A stretch of 38,369 nt of DNA from Plakobranchus ocellatus (GCA_019648995.1 BLXT01005070.1:142351-180719); one strand, 5' to 3'; shown: positions 8,697-37,426, counted from the first letter of the stretch. The notes: generated by a model from the letters alone, not told the origin. Numbers and translations are program-made.

Positions 8697-11600
8697 AATT
8701 ATGTTGTCGCCTCTGTTATTAAGCCACATTTTTTTGTAAACTTGTTTATTGTTAGCTGGAGTGTGTGGTTTATTAAAGACAGTGTCTTTGGTATCTGACC
8801 AATGAGCTTGAATTATCTGTTGCCTTAGTTTTGTTTAAAAGCATTTAAGAAAAGAAAAAAAGGGAGCAACTCAATTTAATCACAGATACCATTTAAATGT
8901 ACATTAGATATTATTACTTTTATCATTTTGTCACTTTTGCATCAGAATGGTTGAATTTGTTGTTTTAAAAAATGCTTCAATGTTAATTTCAACCATTAGA
9001 AAGTGTATGGTATGTAAATTTAGTGATTTCATATTATATTCATAGCTCCTGCTTTTCAGTCTTCTGCCAAACTAATGTGTTGTTTTATTTTAACAAAATT
9101 CACGAGATTCATATCTTAGAATATTCAATGAGGTTTTGTTGGGTTTTTTTTTTTGGTTGCAATATTTTAACCTGAATTGAAGTTCAAACCAATAATAGGA
9201 ATTGCTTGAGTGTTGCAAATAATTAAAGAGATTTTCTGACCACATAAGCCTTTATTTGGCTGTCCTAGCTGTAATTTGAATGCTTTTCCTTTAAAATTTC
9301 ATAGCTGCCAAGTGTTCCTTTTAAAATAGATTTGTTCTGTTTTTGGAAATTTTTAAGCATCTTGTCAGTTCAATTGGTTACTTACTTATTGAGTCCATTT
9401 TTCAGCAAAATTCTAACCTCATGATTGTGTCAACAGGTCTTGGTCTGAGTTGTTTGAGGTGATTTTATATTCAAAGGTAGAAATTTTCCCTACACTTTCA
9501 TCAATTTTGTCCCCTAAGCCCCATCAATGATCTATTAAGTGATCGGCATGCAGGGCAGGCAAGACATAAAAGAGAATTGTATCCACACCCTCATTAATTG
9601 CGTCCCCTGGGCCCATAAAAATTGCCACTCTTTTAGCAAGTGTTCGTTTGTTCCTAAGAATTTGTTTGGATACAGTTGGGATTTATAATGGATTTCAACA
9701 TTTTTTCTAGTTTGGGTAGTTTGAAAAAGTGGTTTATATGAAGATTAAGATTGTATTGAAGGTTGTTAAGAGATGGGAGGTCAAAGGTGAAAGATAACTA
9801 AAGGCGGGGTGGATGTGTTCCTGATTAAGACAGCTTTTTTTTTTTTTTGAGGCAGGCAGTTAATTGAAGAATTTTTATAGATTTGTACAATGTATCAATT
9901 CTCTCACATTACCTTCTCATTTTCGTCACTCTTTAGCAAAGCTATTAAATTACACTCAGGGGAATAGTGCTTTTCTTATTCATAATATCCCGTTAATCTC
10001 TTGCAATCATAGGCATATGCCGATACCTCGATAGGGTGTTGCTTTTGTAAGATTTCCTAACTTTGCAGCTATGAAATTTAAATCAGAGCAACTTCTTCTA
10101 GTTCTTTCAAAATGTCAATTAAAGACATTGATTTTTTTCTTGTTTGTGTGTGGAAAATAATCAATTGAATTGATAAGCTTCAACTTATCATTTTATGAAC
10201 AGAAAGTTCCTAATGCCATATGAGATATGTTTAGTCATATTTGTAAAGGTTTGAGGGGCAGAAGGGAAGGAGTAGTAGAGATGTGAATTTTACATAAATA
10301 TGCTGATCTTTATAGGATATTTCATTTACATTACAATTCACTTTTTTTTTCCTTTACGTATATATAAAGTCTCTGAGGAACAATTACCGCAATGGGCATT
10401 TAAAGAATGTTATAAGTTTGAAACAGAGTACGAGTCAAATGGCATAAATATATATCTCATGTGGCTCTGCACTCTTACCACCTAGATCTTTATGTGAGCT
10501 AGATCTTGATGCAAGTGAAATTGTTCTTACCTTGAATGGTATTGGTAGAATTGTGAATCTTTTAGGCAATTAGGTTGTCCATTTTTTTCTTTCTTTTTTT
10601 TTTTTTTTTGTTTTGCTTTTTTTGTTTTACGTTTTTGGAGTAAAGGTTTTACTCTTTGCGCTGATCACAAAAACTTGTCTCCTGCAGTAGAAAGATACCT
10701 ATTTTTTATTGTATAAAGCAATTATTTAATTTAGAAGTTTTGATTAGGTCTCTTTACTTGATTTCTGTCCCCTACCACTCTCAGAAAATTTAAGGCCCTT
10801 TTTTTTCTGTTGTCTTTCCTTCCATTTTTTTTTTCCAACATTCAGATCTCTCATTGCGATCCTTTCCTCCTAAACTGTTAACAATTGAGCCAATAGGAGA
10901 TGGAAACAGAATTACATTAGGTTTTCCCATTCTGGCTTTAGCAAAATACCAAAACTTTGTATGTTTTGATTTTTATTGAGATCAGATCTAGCTTTGTAAC
11001 TATGTTTCTACTTCTCAATACTAAATGTAAATCCAAAAACAACTTATTTGGAAAAAGGCTATGCTGTTCGTGATAGTAGTTGATGGCAAGAGTTTTCCTT
11101 TTTTTTTTTTTTTTAATTCTTATACTGACAATTCTCAAATTTCAGATGAAAGGCATCACTTCAGCTAAAATCTTAAAAATCTGTAATTGCCCAGTAGTCT
11201 CTCTTTAATTGCATTTTTATTTGCTTGATGGGAGCAACAGATTCTTTATAATGTCCTCACTGCATTGAGGGGACATTCAGTCATTACAGTATACATTTCC
11301 CCCCACATACAAAGCTCATTTCTTCTTATGCAGGGAGTGCATTTACATGCAGTTATTAAACACTGAGATTGTAGATTCCCATATTATAACTATTATCATA
11401 ACTTAGAGAGTTTTTATATAATATTTGCCTACACCATTAATGTGAACTAGACTTTATCCTTTTGCATCTCTCTGTATAAAAAGAGAATTTGCACACTTTC
11501 TTCATCTTAACAAAGAAGCTTAGCTCCTGAGGCAATGCCTATTACCGTTTTGGTTTAGTTTTTTTTTTTTCAGAAGGTGACATGGCAAAACTATTGTTTA

Positions 11601-11928
11601 GTTTTAATTTTACCCATAAGGTGTAAAATAGGAGGCAAGAAATCTTTAAAGCGAGCAATAATGTTATTTTCTAGACTTTTTTTTTTTATAGCTTGTAATT
11701 GTTTTTTCTCTCTGAAAATGTCGCGAAATGTGCAAAATTTAAAGGTTATAACATAAAATGAAACAGGGTAGAAATAGTAAAAGGAGTGGTGGCAAAGTGT
11801 GAAGGTCTTTGAGACCAGCCCTAATAAATTCAATCACTGTGTGTGTAAAACTTTTTTTTAAAAATAAAAAAAACTATTTTAAATTGATATTTTTCATCTT
11901 TTTTGTGCTTTAATTGTTTTTTTTTTTT
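8697..11928. other. TOX 3' UTR and/or intergenic sequence
   Basis: About 3.2 kb of AT-rich sequence with many T runs, for example near 10592-10609 and 11099-11114. No open frame resembles a protein, and no tRNA-like or inverted-repeat structure was spotted. Confidence 0.6.
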
Positions 11929-11951
11929 GGGGGGGGGGGGGGGGGGGGNNN
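11929..11951. other. G20 run ending in a 3-base assembly gap
   Basis: A T tract is followed by 20 G and then NNN. Long G homopolymers are hard to sequence, so both the run length and the gap are probably technical. Confidence 0.95.
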
Positions 11952-12780
11952 TATCAAAATTAAATTCTCAAATATCTTTGCTCAAAACTAGTATATCCCT
12001 ATCCAGTTTCCACCATTTAAAACCTTTTTTAATGCAGTTTTTGGCTGTTTTAGTGACTTATAGCTGTTTGAAATGTGGCTTGGGAGCTCATTTAGACAGG
12101 ACTTGAGACATGAAGGTTTATGTTGTCCGGAAATTCTTCATTCTTTAAGAAAATTGTATGACAATGATGCAAATTTTCAAAGCATTTGATTTTCACAAAA
12201 TGTAATCAACCATTCTTTCATAATGGCTGATAAAATTGTGTGTTCAAAATTAAAAATCAAGTAATTATTTCATCCTTTTAGGGCTTCTTAAGTAACAAAA
12301 GTTGCATTTTCATTCAACTGAATTTTAAGCATCCTATTTGATTCTGGTTTTGTTCTATTGCAAATATGTATAATTATGTGTGTCGTTTATTGTCACTTCA
12401 TAGACCAAAGGGAGCCCTATAAAATTGTTATACATAATGTTGGCTATGAAATCTTATCTCTTCATGCCTAATGTTTTAGTCAACATAAAATACATGATAT
12501 GCATTTGCATGTGCCCATGTGCGAGTGAGCCGAAATTCCGTAGCCTAAAGATTGCATCCACAATAATGATTTTTGTTTTATTTTTTTTTTAAATAATCAT
12601 TTACTCATAGAAAGAGCTTCATGTTTACATTATGTATGGGTGATTTGATTGGCTAGATATGGGAATGCAGCGTCACAGCTATTTATGATTAAAAAATTTT
12701 TGTTCTGTTCAATTCCATTGGAATCGTCACCACTTTTGATATGCAAATACCAGTCTTTCTTTTACTTTTTTGCTTTAAAT
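11952..12780. other. Intergenic sequence, nothing recognised
   Basis: AT-rich, without a credible open frame, repeat structure or RNA gene. Confidence 0.6.
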
Positions 12781-12979
12781 GATCTTTCTTTTTTATGATT
12801 CTTGTCTATCAATCCTCCCCCCTCACTCTGTTTCCTCTCTCTCTCTCTCTCTCCCTCTCTCTCACACATCCTCTTTCCTTTTTTTCCTTTCTTTATTTCT
12901 CTCCACTCTTCCCATGCTTCTTCTTGCTCTCTCTGTTGCTATTTCTTTCTCTTCATCATCTCTCTTTTGTCTTTCTCCC

Positions 12980-13036
<57 letters not shown>

Positions 13037-13043
13037 CTCTCTC
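12781..13043. repeat. Polypyrimidine tract with CT and ATCT microsatellites
   Basis: Almost pure C/T on the + strand. It includes (CT)n at 12834-12863 and about 12982-13018, then (ATCT)n to about 13037. Long open frames here are by-products of the repeat. Confidence 0.95.
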
Positions 13044-15294
13044 AGTATCTTTTGCAAGCCATAGAATAAAATAGTGGAAAGAAAAAAGCCTAGTTTGAGA
13101 GAGAGATTTTATTCTGTTACAATTCTTATTGAAGGAATTGAATAAAAAGCACAGTTACATGAACAATTGTAAATAAATATGTTAAGACTGTTACCATATC
13201 AAAAGGTCTTTATGGGATATTGGACGTATTTGTGTATATATTAATAATTATACCTATAATATACAACCATAGCTGCCAACACCTCCAACCCCATCCCCCC
13301 CCACCCCCCTCTTTCCATTTTCCCAGGGTCCTCTCTGTTTTTTTATCCTCATTCCAGGCATCTTGCTTTTAAACTTAAATTTATTTATTTCAGTTATATT
13401 AGAGCATAAGAGCTTTTGCGTTGGTTTTAAAAATTGTTGAAAATAAATTTCTTTAGCTTTATCCACTTAGTAATTATTTTTTCACAAATTTTATTCACAT
13501 GCTTCTACCACTCTAGCATATTTGATTTTTGTGAGTTTAATGCTTGTGAGTTGGTTATATTTCTACATGATTTATACATTATTATCCAAACCAGGCAAAG
13601 AAGAGTAAGGGATATCTCAATGCATTGTGTGATAATCATATCAGTTTTGATAAACAAGTCCCTGATCTTAAAACAATTGATTCCAGATTCTCGAGGAATT
13701 AAGTTGGCAGCTATGTGTTTATGCAACAAGCGGTTTTGGGTTATGTGCGATAATTGTTTTACTGCTGTATTTATTTTTCCTTTTTTTTCAATCGCATGTA
13801 TTGAAAATCATCTTTTTACCCTTAATTAATTCACATTCACCATCTTTTATAAATATCATTGTACGTAATTATTTATAAACATTATTCATTTGTAGATTGA
13901 AGAGATGAATGGCAGGCAATGTGATCAGTGGAAACAATAAGTTCATGTGCATTCAAAATTTGTACTTTGTTATTGATAACTTTTTTAAAAAATTGTATCT
14001 AATTGATATAATATATTGAATTCAAATTAAGATAAAAGATGAGTATCAGTACCTAAAGAGATATATTTTCCTCAGATTTAAAGCAACAGTAATTTAACTT
14101 GTTTATAAATTATCTCAGTAAGCTTAAGAAATGATGAATTGTGTTGGATTTTTCTTTTGTCAGTTTTTGTTGCTTTGCAAATTCTTTTATGTCAAAGTAT
14201 ATATAATTTGTAATTCAGTTGAATGGCTGCATCCTGTTTATTTTTTTTTCTTCTTTTTTAAAGTTCCTTTAAATGCTTTCAAATTGAATATTAACTTTGC
14301 ATTCCAAAAGATGAGGTTCTCAGTACTACCTGGTGAGAATGATTGTGGGTTAACTCTATCTGTTAACTTAAGTTGCTTTCAATTGAGAATAACTGTAAAA
14401 TTGAATTGTAAAATTTAAACAACTCAGAAAATAAATAAAATACATGTAATTCATAATCATATAACTTTGCAGCGTCATACTTTGTTTTGTACGCATCCTA
14501 CAGGTTTTATTTTGCCTTATTGGGAGGGGGAGAGGAGATTGGTTGTGTGTGGGTGGGTGGTATTCATATATGTTGTGTTGCAAAAAATATACTTTCTCCT
14601 TCATTCACCCACCCTCTTAAATAATTAGAAAAATAAATGTCTCATCTCATATTTTAAAAAATGATAATATAAAATGGAAAACATGAGGCATACACTACAA
14701 TTTCTACCTTGCAACCATTGTTGTTATCTAGGGCTTGGTGTAAATTGTCTGAATTGTATAGGCCATGCTAGTTGTGATTTGAGTTTTCCATATTTAAGTT
14801 TAGAAGTCGAATTGAATCACCTCTATAATGATGTGCCTTATGAAACTTCTTTATTTGAGGTGCATTCTGGGTGACTAGTTAGGATACTGCGTTATTTCTT
14901 GACAGGGCCATTAATGGCAAGGCACCATAGGATAGGGTTTGAACCACACCTGATTCAATTTTATTTTGTTCTTTTGCTTTTTTAAAAGTTATTTCATGTA
15001 CTTCAAGGCTTCTTTCTGACCACAATAGAGTATACTTTGACAGGCAAAAATCATACAACTTGAAATATTGGCTGGGCGGATAGAGATTTTCAAGAAAGAG
15101 ATATTGAAAGAAAATAATGTGAAAGACCTTAATGAAAAAATTTAGGCCTGTTACGTAAAACTTTTTTTTTAAGCCAAAAGAAAAAAAAAAAAACCCAACT
15201 CTGGCCAAGAAATTAAACATTAAAAAGCAGGAAGAACTTAGTTGATGAAAAAAAATTGTTTAAGTATGAGCAAATTGTACACTTATTTGGTTTA
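13044..15294. other. Intergenic sequence, nothing recognised
   Basis: About 2.2 kb of AT-rich sequence, with a C-rich patch near 13282-13310 (CATCCCCCCCCACCCCCCTC). No gene, RNA or mobile element recognised. Confidence 0.6.
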
Positions 15295-15305
15295 CTTATT
15301 AAGTA

Positions 15306-15585
15306 AGGGCAAATAAGGTGAGTCCCACGCTTAATCCAAGCATCGAGGAACCAGGAGTAGGGTCCTGATTGTTCTTGGCATACGGCATTATGAGGTAGTT
15401 TGCCATTGCTTTTCTCGCCGCCTTTACTTTCGCCGGGGTCTTAAGAGACCTAGCTACCCATTTCAGTGCTGGGTGGACACAGAGGAGCTATGAAAAATTG
15501 ACTTGGCCCGGACTGGGATTCGAATTTCGCACCTCTGATTGGTAGCCAACCGCCCTACCAAATGAGCCACCGCCCCTCCCCCCAG
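15306..15585 (-). mobile_element. tRNA-derived SINE, full-length-looking copy
   Basis: Flanked by a perfect 11-bp target-site duplication, CTTATTAAGTA at 15295-15305 and 15586-15596. Read on the minus strand, it starts with a tRNA-like head carrying an A box (TGGCTCATTTGGTAGGG) and a B box (ATTCGAATCCC). A body follows containing GGCGAAAGTAAAGGCGGCGA and AATGGCAAACTACCTCATA, and it ends near ACTCACCTTATTTGCCCT with no poly(A). A second copy lies at 22953-23192. The body motif is reminiscent of conserved cores in broad animal SINE superfamilies, but I do not assign a family name. Confidence 0.9.
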
Positions 15586-15596
15586 CTTATTAAGTA

Positions 15597-16000
15597 CACT
15601 GCAAAAATTCTCCCAATTCCTTATTTTCTGTGTCCTAGAGGTCATGTATGTGGACATCCAAGGCTTAGGAAAGATGGATACACAAAGTAATGTTGGGAGA
15701 TAAAGATAAATAACTTTTAAAAAAGTATCACCCTTCGCAGTAGACGGAGAGAGCTTATTGTTAATATTAATACAATGTGGCACTTTAAAGTAAAAACGCA
15801 TGTGAACATGTCCGTAATGAATGCAAAGATAGCAAAGTATTTTTACAAAGTGAGATTATCATAAAAGAAAAATCTATGTAAAACTGCTTCAAAAGATACA
15901 TTCAGTTCATAAATTGATGATATCTGGAGTATTCAGTATGCCTCAACGAGAATTGAAAGACGTGAAATTCTTCTCATTAGAACTTCTGGAAATATCAATG

Positions 16001-16002
<2 letters not shown>
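15597..16002. other. Intergenic sequence, nothing recognised
   Basis: Unique-looking AT-rich sequence between the SINE and the following CT tract. Confidence 0.6.
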
Positions 16003-16061
<59 letters not shown>

Positions 16062-16205
16062 TTCTTTTTCTCTCTCATTCTCTTCACTCATCACCCTATC
16101 TCTTTCTCTCTCTTGCTCTCTCGCTACCTCTCACTCTGTCTCGCTGTCTTTTTTTTTTCCCCTGTCATCTATCTACCCCGCTATCTCTCTCACTCTATAT
16201 CTATC
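16003..16205. repeat. CT microsatellite with degenerate flank
   Basis: Pure (CT)n at 16003-16058, then imperfect CT/TTC/ATCT sequence. Confidence 0.95.
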
Positions 16206-16611
16206 GAACTTTTCAGTCAACCGAGCAGTGCGTAAGTACACTGTCTTCATTCCTACTTGTTTCCAATTTATCCGACCCTGTGTGAAGAAAAACCGTTGTA
16301 TATTATAAAATTTATATTATTATGTTTTAATCCATTGTTCTTGAAAAGCTATCTTCGCCGCTAGGAGGCCTAAGAATCTAGCATGAAAAATGTTGCAAGA
16401 AGGTCCTCTGCACCAAGAGCGCCATTATTGAGAGAGACTCGGAGGTTAAAGTGAGCAGTAAAAAATCTGGATATAATGAGTTTTTAAAGAGATTTTGGAA
16501 ATGACACTGCACTCCCATCCCCATAATAATCGATCTCCTCCTCTCTTATTACAACAAGTTTATTGGGCTTTGTTCAATCAGGAGAAAACTATAGTGCTGA
16601 TCTTTTTTTTT

Positions 16612-17005
16612 AGGATTAAAGCATTATGAGGTAGTTCGCCATTGGTTTCTCTGTCATTACTTTCGCAGCTCAAGGCTCCTAATATACATACACACCTAAG
16701 CATAGGCCCATTCTGGAGGCAGCAGTTCACGTGTCCAACAATACATGTTTTGAAATACTCTCTTTATTTGGTGTGAGCGCACACCAAGTCGGCTACTTAC
16801 AAATACACTATAACACTTAGATAGCCTTGACCAGGCAACAGTTCGAAATGGCTAGCGACACTGGAAAAAAAATCTGGTGCAACAAGGTGATGAGGCTGTG
16901 GGAACGCCAAGGAACATAATATTGAACATGTTGGTCCAAAATTGGGATCGGGCTCACGACCCTTGACATGGCGGTGAAAAGCACTAACAGCTGAGCCATC
17001 GTTAA
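16612..17005 (-). mobile_element. Probable second tRNA-headed SINE family, one copy
   Basis: The minus strand from about 17003 gives a tRNA-like head with A box TGGCTCAGCTGTTAG and B box GGTCGTGAGCCCGATCCC. The far end (16612-16670) reads GCGAAAGTAATGACAGAG then CCAATGGCGAACTACCTCAT, close to the core of the SINE at 15306-15585. The roughly 260 bp between the two ends differ from that SINE. They include a perfect 8-bp stem hairpin at 16768-16787 (TTGGTGTG/CACACCAA). No clear target-site duplication was found, so the outer borders are approximate. It could also be two adjacent fragments. Confidence 0.6.
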
Positions 17006-17039
17006 ACTTAAGCATATTGTGTACAATTTCAAAAGACAT

Positions 17040-17656
17040 TTCAATGTAATAACATAAACCTATGACTGCATATTAAATAAAATAAAAATACAGTGCTTGA
17101 GTTGAAAGTCCGGAATGGGCCCCCTAGTCGTGTTAAAGGGTGTCGCCCTCTTTAGGTCTCTTACGTGCTGATAAGACAATAATCAGTAAGGCATAAGTGT
17201 GATAGAATATTTACTTCTTTAAAATCCTTAAACTTGAACTTTTCTTTCTTTCTTTCTTTCTTTTTTTTTTTAGTAGCTAGAAATTTCTCGGTGCAGTTTG
17301 CCCTTCTTATCATGATTATGATTCAGCCATACAATGATCTGTGATCTCAGGCTTGTTAAACTTAGCGCACACTGCTGTTCTTTAGCTGTATTCTACATCT
17401 TGGTGTTTGGATGAGGCACGTCAGACTACGATAATTGACACCTATGTCAGAGGAAAGCACAGTCATGATTATTCTGACTTCAAACAATTTTGGTCGAGGT
17501 CGAACGAGGCGCGTAAGGGCTTATCTTTAATTTTTTTTTTGCCATGGTTTAGAGGAAGTCAGCTAAAGATAACAACACTCGTCGTTGACTCAATTCAGCG
17601 TAATCAGCGTGTATTTTGAACAACTGCACCATAAAAAAAAACTAGAACAAGTCTCA
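17040..17656. other. Intergenic sequence with a TTTC microsatellite
   Basis: Holds (TTTC)n at about 17241-17260 followed by a T run. Nothing else was recognised. Confidence 0.6.
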
Positions 17657-17659
17657 TTA

Positions 17660-18618
17660 AGCCGGCTTTACATAGATCGTAAGGCGAAACGCGAAACGGG
17701 AACTCCGAAACGAGAACTAGCAATTACGTTGAATCAATGTGAGGAATGTGAGGTGAATTGCGTGACGCGAAACACCAATCTCTGGGGGAAAATATCATTT
17801 AAATATCACCATTTTTTTTGTACGGTATCTTTCTAGCTCTTTCCTATTACAAAATAAAAATTTTAAAAAATAATAAATTTGAGAACCTGTAGCCTATAAT
17901 CCCATTATAATTTTCTATCCAGACTTTGTTTACACTAATGACATAGAAAAAAATCTCGGTGTTATTTAGGCAATATTTTTTTAAATAAATGAGATTAATT
18001 TAAAAAATTGTTTTTGCTATGCGATAAGGTGGACAAAATAATGATGAACTTAAGAGCTCGAAGCTATTACTTTGCCTAGGCCTAGACTTGTACATAATGT
18101 GCGGAATGTAGGTAAGCTAGCTCAGAAATAGCCTTTTTAAAAAAAGATTAAAAAGAAAAAAAAATACTGCAATCAGTAAGTAGATGCGACCTATTAAATT
18201 TTACAAACTTTTTAAACAAAGCTTCAAAATTAGTCCTCCTTGTGTAATATTTGGTAATTATGGTACGCTAGTTGCGAAGATGATACTGGTTTTAAGAGCT
18301 ATCCTTTTTTTTTCCTTTGTGTGGCGTTACGTCAGTCGCTCTGTTAAATAATGTAAAGGGTGGTGCGTGACCACGCATAATCCTACTGACCGTTGCCGCG
18401 CAAACCATAAGGCCAGTCTTGTTACGCAAATTATTATACGTGAAGTTTTGGTCATCGTAACTGCGACACACAGTCCTTCACGTCAGCAAAAATAAGTTGC
18501 GTTTTCTATAGTAAAGGTTTAGCCTTTTTTTTTTTTTTTTTTTTTGGTCATTTTTTTTTCTTTCGCCTCACGGGTTTTTGGTTTTGCGATTCGCTCACGT
18601 CCTTTGTGAGGCCGGGCT
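17660..18618. mobile_element. Possible non-autonomous Harbinger-like DNA transposon
   Basis: Left end AGCCGGCTTTACATAGATCG; the reverse complement of the right end is AGCCCGGCCTCACAAAGGAC. They align as imperfect inverted repeats with one inserted C, and both ends are followed inward by GCGAA-rich sequence (GGCGAAACGCGAAAC and GCGAATCGCAAAAC). TTA flanks both sides (17657-17659 and 18619-18621), the 3-bp TWA target-site duplication typical of PIF/Harbinger elements. No transposase frame is visible in the 959 bp, so it would depend on a partner. The ends are divergent, so an old copy or a chance match remains possible. Confidence 0.5.
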
Positions 18619-18729
18619 TTAGAGTGTAGGCGTCCATTAAAACATACAAGAAATGTATTGTGAGCATCACTGTGGCACAAGCCTATCCTTAACCAAGCCT
18701 TGTTAACCAAGAGTAAAAATATTACTGAT

Positions 18730-18845
18730 GTCAGCACGACAATAACGAAATTGTTGATCTCTAAATGAATATTCACCTACTCTTCAACGTCAGCACGATA
18801 ATAACGAAGTTGATCTCTAAATGAATATTTCCCCACTCTCCACCG
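18730..18845. repeat. Two-copy tandem repeat, period about 59 bp
   Basis: GTCAGCACGAYAATAACGAA...TTGATCTCTAAATGAATATT occurs at 18730 and again at 18789. The second copy is 3-4 bp shorter in the middle and diverges at its end. Confidence 0.9.
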
Positions 18846-19304
18846 TCCTGTCCTGACTCGAAGCCAGCCCCCGGATCATCGAATGTAGTTTTTATTGTTA
18901 CTCACCAATATTACATGCGGCAAAACAAAACCATAAGAGAAAAAATGGGCGGGGGACTGCAGCAAACTGGAGCAATATCGCTTCATGTTTTAAATCCTAA
19001 CAAGCGATATTGGTGTGTTGCTTTGCCTTCATAGGTTTGCTTTGTGTATAAACTTGATCCACACAAAATCCATTCATCATGCACAGTTCTACACGCTACC
19101 TGTGTTTGAATACCTCTGCTTTTCACCATCAGATCAATGATCCCGAGTATGAGCATTAACAATATTCCGGGTTATTATCATTTTAAAATGTTTCGTGTCC
19201 TACAAGCCTCTTCCAACTCTTATCAGGGCAAAAAAAAAAAAAAAAAATAAAAAATGGATTTAGCAGGAGCGGAGAGCTTGATAGTATAATTTGATCTAAA
19301 AGTT
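18846..19304. other. Intergenic sequence, nothing recognised
   Basis: Less AT-rich than its surroundings, with no gene or repeat family recognised. Confidence 0.6.
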
Positions 19305-19420
19305 GTTAGGCTGACCCCGGGGCGTTAAATTAATCTCCCCGAACGTGATATTGTGTTTCTCCGTTAGGCTGATCTCGGGGGGTGAAATTAATCTCCCTGA
19401 ACGTGATATTGTGTTTCTCA
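19305..19420. repeat. Two-copy tandem repeat, period 58 bp
   Basis: The unit starts GTTAGGCTGA at 19305 and 19363 and ends GAACGTGATATTGTGTTTCT plus two bases. The copies differ at only a few positions, mostly in the GACCCCGGGG/GATCTCGGGG part. Confidence 0.95.
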
Positions 19421-21430
<2,010 letters not shown>

Positions 21431-21439
21431 AACAACCTT

Positions 21440-21635
21440 GAACAACTTGAATTTTATCAGCGGACACAGACGAGCAGCACACGGCACGCTAGTTTGTACG
21501 TGTGAAGTCTGCGCCTCGACTCTTCGAGTGTCCTCGCGATCTCGTCGTGACCTTTTAGGCTTGCATAGCCTGTGCCATAGACCTGTGCTCAGACTCTTTC
21601 CATTTCCACCCTTTCTGTCCTTGAACTCGAAGAAC
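21440..21635 (+). promoter_or_regulatory. GOT2: CpG-dense GOT2 promoter / 5' UTR region
   Basis: About 13 CpG dinucleotides fall in the roughly 90 bases from 21461 to 21552, in a window otherwise poor in CpG. The stretch lies immediately before the GOT2 start codon, where the promoter and 5' UTR are expected. No TATA box was evident and the transcription start cannot be placed. Confidence 0.55.
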
Positions 21636-35901
<14,266 letters not shown>

Positions 35902-37426
35902 AAAATGTGAACAGACTAGAACTATACTGATCAATAAGTAGATAGTACAGAGCAGAAGAATGTCCTTAAGTCTATCCGTAAGACTACTTTGATTAGTTTT
36001 ATTGAAAGAGGAGAGGATGTAGATAATTTACATGAAGCTGATGCTATCAAGCAATACTGCTTGTGTTCCATCAAAAAAGATGATTTAAGTTTCTGAACAT
36101 CCTCGTACTAAGTGATTTTTTTTTTTAATCGTACCCCATCTTATTTTGCCAAAAAATAGGAGTGCTGATTCAACAGTTCTGTCATAGACAAAAGAAAAAA
36201 AGAAATTATGTTACTCATATTTTTTGTCCATCTTGTTTCAAATGATTTTGAGGAAGTATTTATTACTTTGAGTATTTATTACACTGTATGTTTCAAATTC
36301 TTTTTTTTTTCAATTATTTTAAAAAATTAAATTATGTGCTGAGTGATGATTTCATTTCTCAAAGGAAAGATTTCTTCAAATGTTGTGTTATAATGCAGGC
36401 AGATTGATACAAGCCACTTCAGATATTCTGTGCTTGGTTGCTAAAGTTAAGGCCTTGAAGCTTGAGGGCTGAGCTATTCGAAATTGTTGAGAGAACAAGA
36501 TGGAATGAGAAAAGACTCATTTAAATCAAAATGTAGAGAAGATAGACAGAGTAGTTGTACGATGGAACACTTTTCAACTTCAATTCTAGAGAGTGTAGAA
36601 ATCATTTTGGTTTAGCGAGGATAATTTTGCTTTGCCAGGATGATTAAAGATAATTCAGTTAAAATAATTTGGTGTAGCCATTTATTTCGTTTAAATATTT
36701 TTGGATGTGCAGTATTTTACTGTACACTCACTACAGCTTGGAGGCATGTTTGGAGACAGCAGGTGTACATTTCAAATATAAATGAGTTGTATTGAATTTG
36801 CTTATTGCAGTAGGAGTTTTTGGTTTGGATGAAGTGTATCTGAGATCTTACAGTGTGAGGTGTGACGTAATTTTAATTGGTGCCCACTGTAATCACTCAT
36901 TTTTTTTTTTTTCGTTTGTTTTATTACTAATAGCAGTAATATTGTAGCCATTTAGTTCCTTTTGTGTGGTAAATCAGTGTCCCAAAGAGTGATAAACTAC
37001 AATCACTTTGCTTTTCATATATGAAACACTTGAGTAAACTTTTTGTTTCTTGTTTGCTTCAACCATTATCTAAACAGTATGATAACTGTTAAGCAAAGTA
37101 GATTGTAAAATTTGCATCAGTGATCAGTGCTATTAAACGATGTTTATGCAACAATAATCAGATGTTTCGGTGATACATTACACTCTCTCAATCATGTTTT
37201 TGCTTACCCACAGACCTGGAAGAAGTCTAACTTGTATGTCTTTGCATCACCACTGTCAAACGTTGCAAGTCTTCTGTCATACTATTTGTGATGTGATTGA
37301 AATGAAAGTTTAAAGTGTGCAAAGTTGCCCAAACTTTGCTCATCAAATTATATGTGTTTGAACGCCAAGGAGCAACCCAAAGATCTGAATTGTTAACTCT
37401 TCTCAAACTCTCAAAATAATTGTTGG
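35902..37426 (+). other. GOT2: GOT2 3' UTR and flank
   Basis: Non-coding. It contains a repeated AGTATTTATTAC word (about 36255-36283) similar to AU-rich stability elements, and ATTAAA variants at 36326, 36643 and 37132. Where the transcript ends cannot be decided from sequence. Confidence 0.6.

Noticed and set aside
12779-13074. Three overlapping Ser/Leu-rich open frames of about 90 codons
   Set aside because: Products of a CT repeat, which is open in all frames; no start context or homology.
15500-15580. Possible genuine tRNA gene from the A-box and B-box match
   Set aside because: The boxes belong to the head of a SINE with target-site duplications; no proper acceptor stem or anticodon arm could be drawn.
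15463-15801. 112-codon minus-strand frame
   Set aside because: It runs across the tRNA-derived SINE and its border, so it is not a host gene.
21438-21635. In-frame N-terminal extension of GOT2 upstream of the chosen ATG
   Set aside because: It would add 66 residues unlike a targeting peptide. The ATG at 21636 has a better context and gives the family length.
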